NCBI GenBank assembly: GCA_030638385.1
Contig: DAOWES010000276.1
Coordinates: 1 to 5,551, forward strand
DNA: 5,551 nucleotides
Reading direction: 5' to 3'
Origin: Candidatus Cloacimonadota bacterium
GTDB lineage: Bacteria > Cloacimonadota > Cloacimonadia > Cloacimonadales > TCS61
The translations under genes were made by a program, and so were the position numbers. The first letter of the stretch is position 1; each line of letters starts with the position of its first letter. The notes under the pieces are model-generated. The model had not been told where the DNA came from. It worked only from the letters and a program-made list of their open reading frames with translations, and did not search any database. Shown piece by piece: positions 1 to 5,468 of the stretch.

Positions 1-1
1 T

Positions 2-1198
2 AAGAGGAGTAAGACTCATTTTGCCAAAATAGATAAAATAATTAAGCCTTCTAAAATGCGAGGTGAAGCTAGTAGATGTGAAGTTTTTGGTACTTGTGGT
101 GGCTGTAATTGGTTAGATATTTCTTATCAGAATCAATTGGTTTTGAAACAAAAAATCATTGAAGAGATTTTTGCCAAATTTTTACCGGTAGATCCCATTA
201 TTGGATCAGCTACTCCCTATCACTATCGGAATAAGAGTTTTTTGCCAATTGCCTCAAGGGAAGGTAAAGCTGTTATTGGAATGTATCAGAAAAGATCACA
301 TACTGTGATTTCACATAACTCCTGTGCTATTCAACCTGAAATATTTGATGAAATCTCAAAAGAAGTTTTGGCATACATTATGGGTTCAAAAGTTAAAATT
401 TACGATGAACGTTCTCAAAAGGGAATATTGCGCCATCTTGGTTTTAGATACTCAGCTTCAACGCAAGAAATTTTAGTAATTTTGGTTTGTAAAAATAGAA
501 AGCTACCCTTTACCAATATCTTGGTAAATAAACTTACTAGCAAATTTCCACAAATAAAAGGTATTATTCAAAACATAAATCCTAAATTTGGAAATGTGAT
601 TATTGGTGATGATGAGAAGATTCTTTATGGTCAGGATTATCTTATTGATACTGTGGGTGAGGTGAAATATAAATTGCACTACCGCTCTTTTTTCCAAATA
701 AATAATTCCACTACAAGCAGATTATATGATTATGTAAAACGATGTATAAACAATGATGACGTAGTTATAGATGCATATAGCGGAGTGGGAACAATTGGAT
801 TATACATTGCAAATAAGGCAAAAGAGGTTATCGGCATAGAAAGTAATGTGGCCGCAGTGAATAACGCCAAAGAAAATGCAGAATTAAATAATATTAGCAA
901 TTGCCGATTTCATGCGGATCTGGTAGAAAATAAAATTGCTGAAATTTGCCAAGAAAAGAATATAGATGCAATAGTTTTTGATCCACCCAGAAAGGGATTG
1001 GAAGAAAGCATTATTGAGTTAGTTGGAAAGAAAAAAATTGCTAAAATTATCTATATAAGTTGTAATCCCATGACTCAAAAAAGAGATATTGATAATTTCA
1101 TCAAGATTGGGTATAGGATAAAGAAGATTCAACCATTTGATATGTTCCCACAAACATGGCATATCGAAAATGTGATTGAATTATCTTATGAAAATTAG
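2..1198 (+). CDS. rlmD: 23S rRNA (uracil-C5)-methyltransferase RlmD-type, 5'-partial
   Basis: SAM-dependent enzyme of the TrmA/RumA family, which makes 5-methyluridine in 23S rRNA (U1939 in E. coli). The frame is open from base 2 without a stop. Codons before the ATG at 56 read as the end of a TRAM domain (AKIDKIIKPS) leading into the Cys cluster, so that ATG is internal and roughly 55 N-terminal residues are missing. Numbered from that Met: [4Fe-4S] ligands C8, C14, C17 (C-x5-C-x2-C) and C90; FFQIN 212-216; SAM-binding DAYSGVGT 239-246; DPPRKG 309-314; SCNP 335-338 with nucleophile C336; HIE 369-371 with proposed base E371. The C336-E371 spacing of 35 equals C389-E424 of E. coli RlmD. TRAM plus Fe-S cysteines point to RlmD (or dual-specific RlmCD), rather than TrmA (no cluster) or RlmC (no TRAM). 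Site specificity, U1939 versus U747, cannot be decided here. Confidence 0.93.
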   Translation, partial: KRSKTHFAKIDKIIKPSKMRGEASRCEVFGTCGGCNWLDISYQNQLVLKQKIIEEIFAKFLPVDPIIGSATPYHYRNKSFLPIASREGKAVIGMYQKRSHTVISHNSCAIQPEIFDEISKEVLAYIMGSKVKIYDERSQKGILRHLGFRYSASTQEILVILVCKNRKLPFTNILVNKLTSKFPQIKGIIQNINPKFGNVIIGDDEKILYGQDYLIDTVGEVKYKLHYRSFFQINNSTTSRLYDYVKRCINNDDVVIDAYSGVGTIGLYIANKAKEVIGIESNVAAVNNAKENAELNNISNCRFHADLVENKIAEICQEKNIDAIVFDPPRKGLEESIIELVGKKKIAKIIYISCNPMTQKRDIDNFIKIGYRIKKIQPFDMFPQTWHIENVIELSYEN

Positions 1199-1640
1199 AT
1201 ATTATCTGTTTCTAATTTTTGTTTTAATTATTTTAGCCTGCGATGTAACAAGTGCAGAAGATTATAATGAAGCCAAAATAAAAGAAATTCTAAAAGATAT
1301 TGAATTATCTTTTAATTTACATGATTTAGATAGTATAATGGAAAATTACAATTTAAATTATCGCTATATTAAAGATGGTTATGCCGAAAATTTTGACGAT
1401 GTTAGGGAGAAATGGGACGCTCGTCTTTTAGAATATGATAGTATTGAAATTCGTGAAATTGAAATTAATCAATCCGGTGATTTCTGGGTAACTGTGACTT
1501 GTGAATTGGTTTTAATTGCTGATGGTTCAGAGATTGTTGTCTCTGAACCATCAGAAGAAAATGGGGATATTTCCTATTTTTATAAATCTGCTCAAACAGG
1601 TTGGCAGATTTGCGGAAAAGATTTTTCCTTTATAGATTAG
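1188..1640 (+). CDS. Exported NTF2-like (SnoaL/DUF4440-type) small protein
   Basis: Protein of 150 residues from the ATG at 1188. A TTG at 1176 would add MNYL before the signal peptide. I prefer the ATG because Met-Lys-Ile-Arg followed by a hydrophobic stretch (about residues 5-17) is a standard export signal. ILAC at 15-18 is an imperfect lipobox, so C18 may be lipidated; cleavage after TSA (residue 23) by signal peptidase I is the alternative. Residues about 28-148 look like the alpha+beta cone fold of NTF2-like proteins: an initial helix ending in FNLHDLDSIMENY, then REKWDARL, then alternating strands ending in GWQICGKDF. Such domains are often ligand-binding or stress-related, but I cannot assign a function. 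The start overlaps the rlmD stop by 11 bp with no clear ribosome binding site, suggesting translational coupling. A perfect 15-bp inverted repeat lies in codons for ADGSEIVVSEPSE. Confidence 0.78.
   Translation: MKIRYYLFLIFVLIILACDVTSAEDYNEAKIKEILKDIELSFNLHDLDSIMENYNLNYRYIKDGYAENFDDVREKWDARLLEYDSIEIREIEINQSGDFWVTVTCELVLIADGSEIVVSEPSEENGDISYFYKSAQTGWQICGKDFSFID
1519..1554. repeat. Perfect 15-bp inverted repeat inside the NTF2-like gene
   Basis: Bases 1519-1533 and 1540-1554 are exact reverse complements (left arm CTGATGGTTCAGAGA), separated by 6 nt (TTGTTG); a G-U pair could extend the stem inward. Fifteen uninterrupted pairs within a reading frame are unlikely by chance. No T-tract follows on the + strand, so it is not a standard intrinsic terminator. 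It lies about 90 bp before the stop codon, close to the convergent junction with the Cache gene. Confidence 0.9.
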
Positions 1641-1649
1641 TGTTTTATG

Positions 1650-2198
1650 CTATTGCTGATACGCTCCACATCCCAAGAATGTTTCGTCATCAATTTTGAT
1701 TAGATATGTAAGTTTAGATTCAATTTCTTGAGTTGTGTAATTTCTCCAATAATATTGTTCCCAGCCATTTTCATATTCAGAAATTAATTTGATAAAGTTC
1801 TGAATGAAATATTTCCCTTTTGAATCTTTCAAATTGTACAAGTTTTTATTCATGAGACTACTGTCAACTGGATGAACTAGCATGTTTCCTTTAATGTCGA
1901 TCACAAAGATATAAAGGTCTTTATAGAAGAATTCAGGATCTTTGCTCATGAACTTTTCAAAAGCTTTTTCTTTTCCATTCTCTTTGATGTATTTATAAGC
2001 TTTAATTGAAAGTTGTTTTGCTTCTAATGCAGTACCACGTTTCTTCTCAAGACCATCTTCACCGGATGAAGTTGAAAAGTCCAGATCGTCCGAAGTCGAT
2101 GTGTCTTCTTCTATGTAAGCGTCATCTTGCATTTGGTCCGCAAAAAGAGTTATTGCAACTAAAATAACGATAAATAATAATAATAACTTCCTCATCAT
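1650..2198 (-). CDS. Secreted stand-alone single-Cache-domain protein
   Basis: Protein of 182 residues from the first of two adjacent ATGs (181 from the second). An N-terminal signal peptide (MMRK, then a hydrophobic stretch to residue 20) probably ends at LFA|DQ, giving a periplasmic or secreted protein. Residues 25-55 are an acidic, Ser/Thr-rich linker. Residues about 58-181 resemble a single Cache domain: a long helix (AKQLSIKAYKYIKENG), the core strand YIFVIDIKGNMLVHP (96-110), a loop ending MNKNLYNLKD, FIQNFIKL, GWEQYYW (145-151), and a last strand ending FLGCGAY. Cache domains usually sense small ligands such as carboxylates or amino acids in chemoreceptors and kinases. Here no transmembrane or signalling domain follows, so it may be a free binding protein; the ligand is unknown. 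It is convergent with the NTF2-like gene, with 9 bp between the stops. Confidence 0.82.
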   Translation of the reverse strand: MMRKLLLLFIVILVAITLFADQMQDDAYIEEDTSTSDDLDFSTSSGEDGLEKKRGTALEAKQLSIKAYKYIKENGKEKAFEKFMSKDPEFFYKDLYIFVIDIKGNMLVHPVDSSLMNKNLYNLKDSKGKYFIQNFIKLISEYENGWEQYYWRNYTTQEIESKLTYLIKIDDETFLGCGAYQQ

Positions 2199-2200
2199 AA

Positions 2201-2207
2201 CCCCCTT
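2201..2207 (-). promoter_or_regulatory. Ribosome binding site of the Cache gene (AAGGGGG)
   Basis: On the minus strand AAGGGGG is followed by TT and then ATGATG. The first ATG (2196-2198) is only 2 nt from the G-run and the second (2193-2195) is 5 nt away, so the second ATG has the better spacing and may be the true start. The choice changes the protein by one residue. Confidence 0.6.
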
Positions 2208-2228
2208 GGTTACTTAGTTTTTTTTAAT

Positions 2229-2234
2229 ACTATA
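2229..2234 (-). promoter_or_regulatory. Possible -10 element of the Cache gene
   Basis: The minus strand reads TATAGT about 31 nt upstream of the Cache start codon, in a very AT-rich stretch. No good -35 hexamer lies 16-18 bp further upstream (the sequence there is near TCAGAA), so this is a weak assignment based on position and the hexamer alone. Confidence 0.25.
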
Positions 2235-2485
2235 TATTCTTTTATTTCATCTTCTGATTCTATTCTCATCAATTAGGGATGATTTTGTCAAATTGTTTAT
2301 CGGAAACGAAAAGATAAAGAGGGATGAATTTTTGGTGAGCTTAGAGTTAACTGGGCTTAAGGATCTCTTAATGCTCATGGTGAAAAATAGAGTAGTTTTT
2401 TTATCTGGCAGGGAGGATATGTAATTGCAAACATATTGTAGACTGTGATTTATGAACATTATGTTATGGGTTTTAATGAGCTTAA

Positions 2486-2507
2486 TGATTGAAAATATTT
2501 TCGATCA
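2486..2507. repeat. 22-bp near-palindrome upstream of the helicase
   Basis: Bases 2486-2507 form two 11-base half-sites with no spacer. All pairs match except one T-G pair (2490 with 2503); the centre GAAAATATTTTC is exact. It ends 20 bp before the TTGACA at 2528, a position suiting an operator or activator site for a dimeric regulator. AT-rich palindromes can also arise by chance, so a function is not established. Confidence 0.5.
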
Positions 2508-2527
2508 ATGCGTGGGATTTATATAAA

Positions 2528-2551
2528 TTGACAGAATAATAACGTTATACT
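2528..2551 (+). promoter_or_regulatory. Possible helicase promoter (TTGACA, TATACT)
   Basis: A perfect -35 hexamer TTGACA (2528-2533) and a good -10-like TATACT (2546-2551) lie 33 bp upstream of the helicase start codon. The spacer is only 12 bp, well short of the usual 16-18, so they probably do not work as one sigma-70 pair. TATACT may act with a poor -35, or TTGACA may be coincidental. The area is a reasonable promoter location, but the exact elements are uncertain. Confidence 0.35.
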
Positions 2552-2572
2552 TTTTGAATTATAAACGAAATT

Positions 2573-2578
2573 AAGAGG
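2573..2578 (+). promoter_or_regulatory. Ribosome binding site of the helicase (AAGAGG)
   Basis: AAGAGG ends 5 nt before the ATG at 2584, normal Shine-Dalgarno spacing. This supports the chosen start, as does the Q-motif Phe at residue 5 of the protein. Confidence 0.7.
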
Positions 2579-2583
2579 TTATT

Positions 2584-4002
2584 ATGAGTCATAAATTTAC
2601 AGATTATAATTTATCAATAAATGCTATTAAAGCTATAGAGAAAAAAGGGTTTGAAGAACCTACTTTTATTCAGGATAAAATTATTCCTATTATTTTGGAA
2701 GGAGAAAAAGATTTATTAGTTCAATCACAAACAGGAACGGGGAAGACTGCTGCATTTGCCATTCCGTTGATTGAAAAGATCGTTGAAAAAAAACATAATC
2801 AAGTTTTAATAATGGCTCCAACTAGAGAGCTAGTGATTCAATTATCTGAAGAAATCCATTCTTTATGCGGAAGAAAGAGAATTAAAATTGCTCTCTTATA
2901 CGGAGGTCAATCTTTCGATTCTCAATTAAAACGATTGAAGCGAGGAGCTGAGATAGTAATTGGAACTCCGGGACGGATTTTGGAGCATATAGGTAGAAGA
3001 TCTTATAGAACAGATAAGATTGATTATCTGATTTTCGATGAAGTTGATGATATGTTAAGATCCGGTTTCGCTGATGATATTGAAGAGATTCTGCGAAATT
3101 CAAATAGAAATAGAAAAACATATTTCTTTTCAGCTACTATTCCTGAAAAAATTAATGCATTAGCAAAAATTTATACAAAAAAACTGGAAAAAGTTGTGGC
3201 CAGTTATAAGAAAATAACAAGTCAACTTACCGAGCAGGTTTACTTTGAAGTTCTCTCGCACGATAAATTTAGAGATCTGAAAATACTTCTTGATTTTGAA
3301 GAAGATTTTTATGGTATCATCTTTTGTAGAACCAGATTAAAAGCGAAACATCTTGGGAAAAGATTAGCAAAATTAGGATATTCTGCTGATGCAATACACG
3401 GAGATCTTGCTCAGGATGTGAGAGAACAAGTAATTGGAAAATTCAGACAGAAAAAAATTACCATCTTAACCGCTACAGATGTTGCTGCCAGAGGTTTGGA
3501 TATTCCAAATCTAACTCATATTATCAATTACTCTTTACCTCAAACACCGGATGCTTATGTTCATAGGATTGGTAGAACCGGTCGTGCCGGGAAAGAGGGA
3601 ACAGCTATAACGTTTGTAACACCGGAAGATGATTATAAGTTTTTTAATATCAGGAAAACTTTAAAACAAACAATGTATAGAAGAAGTATTGAAGATTATA
3701 AAGATGTTAAGAAAAAAGGAAAAACTCCTAAAGCGGTTTATGATGATCGCAATGTGAGACTATTTATAGCTTTAGGAACTAAAAATAGTATGACCATGCA
3801 AAAATTGTTTGATTTTATCTTCAAAAATACTGAAATTCCTTCCGAAAGAATTTCCGATGTTTTAGTTTCCGATACATTCTCTTTTATCTCCACCTCTCGT
3901 GAAGATGCCGAAATTATTATGGAAAAATTCAAAGGCAAAAAAAATGGTAAAAGAAAAATGGTTGAATTAGCTAAACCTAAGTCAAAGTCAAAATCAAAAT
4001 AG
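2584..4002 (+). CDS. DEAD-box ATP-dependent RNA helicase with DbpA-type RNA-binding domain
   Basis: Protein of 472 residues, complete. Superfamily 2 helicases of this type unwind short RNA duplexes using ATP, in ribosome assembly, cold adaptation or mRNA decay. RecA domain 1: Q motif F5 to Q30 (GFEEPTFIQ); motif I SQTGTGKT 48-55; Ia PTREL 79-83; GG 107-108; Ib TPGR 128-131; motif II DEVD 152-155; III SAT 183-185. RecA domain 2: IIFCRTR 245-251; HGDL 272-275; motif V TDVAARGLD 298-306; motif VI HRIGRTGR 327-334. After a basic linker, residues about 390-464 match the DbpA C-terminal RNA-binding domain (RLFIALG, then SDTFSFISTS), followed by a short Ser-Lys tail. The architecture is that of DeaD/CsdA- and DbpA-like proteins; true DbpA specificity for 23S helix 92 cannot be inferred. 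Motif II has Val in place of Ala. It appears monocistronic, with its own terminator. Confidence 0.95.
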   Translation: MSHKFTDYNLSINAIKAIEKKGFEEPTFIQDKIIPIILEGEKDLLVQSQTGTGKTAAFAIPLIEKIVEKKHNQVLIMAPTRELVIQLSEEIHSLCGRKRIKIALLYGGQSFDSQLKRLKRGAEIVIGTPGRILEHIGRRSYRTDKIDYLIFDEVDDMLRSGFADDIEEILRNSNRNRKTYFFSATIPEKINALAKIYTKKLEKVVASYKKITSQLTEQVYFEVLSHDKFRDLKILLDFEEDFYGIIFCRTRLKAKHLGKRLAKLGYSADAIHGDLAQDVREQVIGKFRQKKITILTATDVAARGLDIPNLTHIINYSLPQTPDAYVHRIGRTGRAGKEGTAITFVTPEDDYKFFNIRKTLKQTMYRRSIEDYKDVKKKGKTPKAVYDDRNVRLFIALGTKNSMTMQKLFDFIFKNTEIPSERISDVLVSDTFSFISTSREDAEIIMEKFKGKKNGKRKMVELAKPKSKSKSK

Positions 4003-4014
4003 ATTATTTGAAAT

Positions 4015-4058
4015 ATAAGTAGGAGCTGGATTAAACTGGCTTCTACTTATTTTTTTTT
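4015..4058 (+). terminator. Intrinsic terminator of the helicase gene
   Basis: Arms 4015-4026 and 4039-4050 form a 12-bp stem with one G-U pair (4023 with 4042); two further G-U pairs could close part of the 12-nt loop. A run of nine T (4050-4058) follows directly on the + strand. The hairpin begins 12 bp after the helicase stop codon. This is a textbook Rho-independent terminator. Confidence 0.92.
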
Positions 4059-4078
4059 ACTCAAATTCTCTATATATT

Positions 4079-4125
4079 TGGTTCTCGGCAAATGAGCTCT
4101 ATCTACAGTCATTTGCCGAGAACCA
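4079..4125. repeat. Perfect 17-bp inverted repeat between helicase and glycosyltransferase genes
   Basis: Arms 4079-4095 and 4109-4125 are exact reverse complements (left arm TGGTTCTCGGCAAATGA) around a 13-nt spacer. The arms are richer in G+C than the surroundings. On the + strand the hairpin is followed by TATTTTTTA, so it could be a second, tandem terminator for the helicase. On the minus strand, where the glycosyltransferase transcript would arrive, no T-tract follows, although the hairpin may still stabilise or end that transcript. A dispersed genomic palindrome or small non-autonomous element is also possible. Confidence 0.88.
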
Positions 4126-4188
4126 TATTTTTTACAAAAGTATTTAAACAACTTAATCTGATAATAGGCGATGGGGATTATTTAATGT

Positions 4189-5307
4189 TTAGAGATCTAA
4201 GAAATCAAAGAAAGATTCGATTTTATGATTTAAGGTTCTCTTGTTGTGAAATTCTTTTATTAATTTCAAATCGTCTGCTAGCAATTCATCTAATTTGTCT
4301 GTAACCATATTATTCCCATAATGGTTATATGACGACAGCTTCTCACGATAATCCGGTAATTCATATAAAAAAGCAGAGAATGTTTGCTCTTCCAATTTTT
4401 TCATTACTCGGCCAAATTTATTTTTTTCCATCATAAAAGCGTTAAATTCTTGCTCAAATTGTCCCTTCATTGGAGTTGCCAAAAATGGTTTTCCTAAGTA
4501 AAAGCTTTCTGTCATTAATGTGAAGCCAGAGGTTCCGATAACAGCTTTGGCATTTGTTAAATCATTTAAAAACTCATCTTTACTGAAAGACTTATAGGTA
4601 ATGTTTTCATCAACTTCATCTTTATTGTAGCCGTAGAGATTGAATTTTTCGCGCTTATATTTTTTTAGAAAATCTATGATCGATTCATAGCCTTGTGTTA
4701 AGTATATAAGGATTTCATTTCCAGTATTCGGTTTCAAATCTAAAATCTCTTTTCTTAGGATTGGAGGTGTGAGACAGCTTCGTTTGTTTTTTAATTTTCC
4801 TTCATAAAAACTGATTATTATAGAGTAATCCGGGCGAGGAATCATCGCTCTGATAATGTTTTCTGTCATTAAAGCATCCGGTATCATCTCTAGTGGGCAA
4901 TTGTGGTCAAGATATCGCATCCTGTGTTGATTATCAATCGTGATTAAGGGTATGTGATAATGATTTGCCAAATATGCGGTTTGAGGTTCAAAATCTGTAA
5001 TTACTACATCCGGTTTAAATTTTTTGAAAATCTCATTTTTTATTTTGTGATATTTATTTTCTCCGTTGGGAAGTATCGCTAGGTTATGAGCTAAAGTTTT
5101 TGATTTTGAAACCTTGTTGTCTTCTGTAATGATGCTTAAACCTATAGTTTCAGTCACATCAAAGTCATTTCCAAGATTCTGCACACCTCTGTCATAAGTA
5201 ACTACTTTTACTTCGTGCCCTTTTCTTAATAGATGAGATATCACAACTCTTGCTCGGGAAGAGTGTCCGGATCCTTCTCCTGAAACACCATAAACTATTT
5301 TTGCCAT
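4189..5307 (-). CDS. GT-B glycosyltransferase, MurG-like MJ1255/TIGR00661 type
   Basis: Protein of 372 residues, complete. The N-terminal Rossmann half opens with VYGVSGEGSGHSSRA (5-19), the glycine-rich acceptor-side loop of the MurG/GT28-like fold; KPDVVITDFEP (98-108) follows. The C-terminal donor-binding half has AVIGTSGFTLMTES (255-268), LGKPFLATP (271-279), and QFEQEFNA (283-290), where the conserved Gly, Glu and Gln usually contact the nucleotide-sugar. This pattern matches the Glyco_trans_1_3 (MJ1255-like) group found in bacteria and archaea. The sugar and acceptor are unknown; a cell-envelope or polysaccharide role is an inference. I see no signal peptide or membrane span, so it is probably cytosolic or peripherally bound. 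AGGA on the minus strand (5315-5318), 7 nt from the ATG, supports the start. It faces the helicase and has no sugar-metabolism neighbours here. It could be mistaken for MurG, but it lacks an adjacent cell-wall gene cluster. Confidence 0.85.
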   Translation of the reverse strand: MAKIVYGVSGEGSGHSSRARVVISHLLRKGHEVKVVTYDRGVQNLGNDFDVTETIGLSIITEDNKVSKSKTLAHNLAILPNGENKYHKIKNEIFKKFKPDVVITDFEPQTAYLANHYHIPLITIDNQHRMRYLDHNCPLEMIPDALMTENIIRAMIPRPDYSIIISFYEGKLKNKRSCLTPPILRKEILDLKPNTGNEILIYLTQGYESIIDFLKKYKREKFNLYGYNKDEVDENITYKSFSKDEFLNDLTNAKAVIGTSGFTLMTESFYLGKPFLATPMKGQFEQEFNAFMMEKNKFGRVMKKLEEQTFSAFLYELPDYREKLSSYNHYGNNMVTDKLDELLADDLKLIKEFHNKRTLNHKIESFFDFLDL

Positions 5308-5314
5308 ATTTATT

Positions 5315-5318
5315 TCCT
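5315..5318 (-). promoter_or_regulatory. Ribosome binding site of the glycosyltransferase gene (AGGA)
   Basis: The minus strand reads TTAGGAAATAAAT before the ATG, placing AGGA 7 nt upstream. With MAKIVYGVSG as the first beta strand of the Rossmann fold, this fixes the start codon well. Confidence 0.6.
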
Positions 5319-5468
5319 AAAAGTTTTTTAAATCAAATAATTGAAATTAATTTTTAATTGTAAAATAAAATATTTCAGAGAGCATGTTTTTTTTGTTCAA
5401 TCATCCTAGAATTCGTCTATACGCTATAAGATGGCAAATTGAATGTTATAAAAAAAACAGGTTTTCGA

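Larger units (their letters stand above)
2199..2583. other. Divergent intergenic region between Cache gene and helicase
   Basis: This 385-bp stretch separates the two divergently transcribed genes. It starts with the Cache gene's leader and an 8-T run (2218-2225). Next is a frame on the + strand, open from 2218 to the TAA at 2422-2424, with coding-like codon use but no good start. After that come a near-palindrome (2486-2507), promoter-like hexamers (2528-2551) and the helicase ribosome binding site. I see no tRNA, no small RNA with a recognisable fold and no riboswitch of a class I know. The opposite-strand frame across 2247-2459 looks like a shadow. Confidence 0.6.

Noticed and set aside
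503..697. Minus-strand open frame inside the methyltransferase gene
   Set aside because: It lies entirely within a strongly supported gene on the other strand and has no recognisable domain.
2247..2459. Minus-strand open frame of about 70 codons in the intergenic region
   Set aside because: No ribosome binding site and no family resemblance. The opposite strand has the more coding-like codon pattern over the same bases, so this is probably a shadow.
2882..3121. Minus-strand open frame inside the helicase gene
   Set aside because: It overlaps conserved helicase motifs coded on the + strand and is low in plausible protein features.
3738..3938. Minus-strand open frame in the 3' part of the helicase gene
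   Set aside because: It is a shadow of the DbpA-type RNA-binding domain, with no independent evidence.
4015..4125. Two neighbouring inverted repeats as a CRISPR array or attachment site
   Set aside because: The two hairpins have unrelated arm sequences, there is no repeat-spacer periodicity, and no cas or integrase gene is present. The first fits a plain terminator.
4092..4304. Plus-strand open frame spanning the 17-bp inverted repeat and the end of the glycosyltransferase gene
   Set aside because: Its start lies inside the hairpin and its 3' half is antisense to the conserved reading frame. No ribosome binding site is seen.
5351..5357. AT-only inverted repeat near the glycosyltransferase start (AATTAA and TTAATT)
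   Set aside because: Short A/T-only palindromes are expected by chance in sequence this AT-rich.
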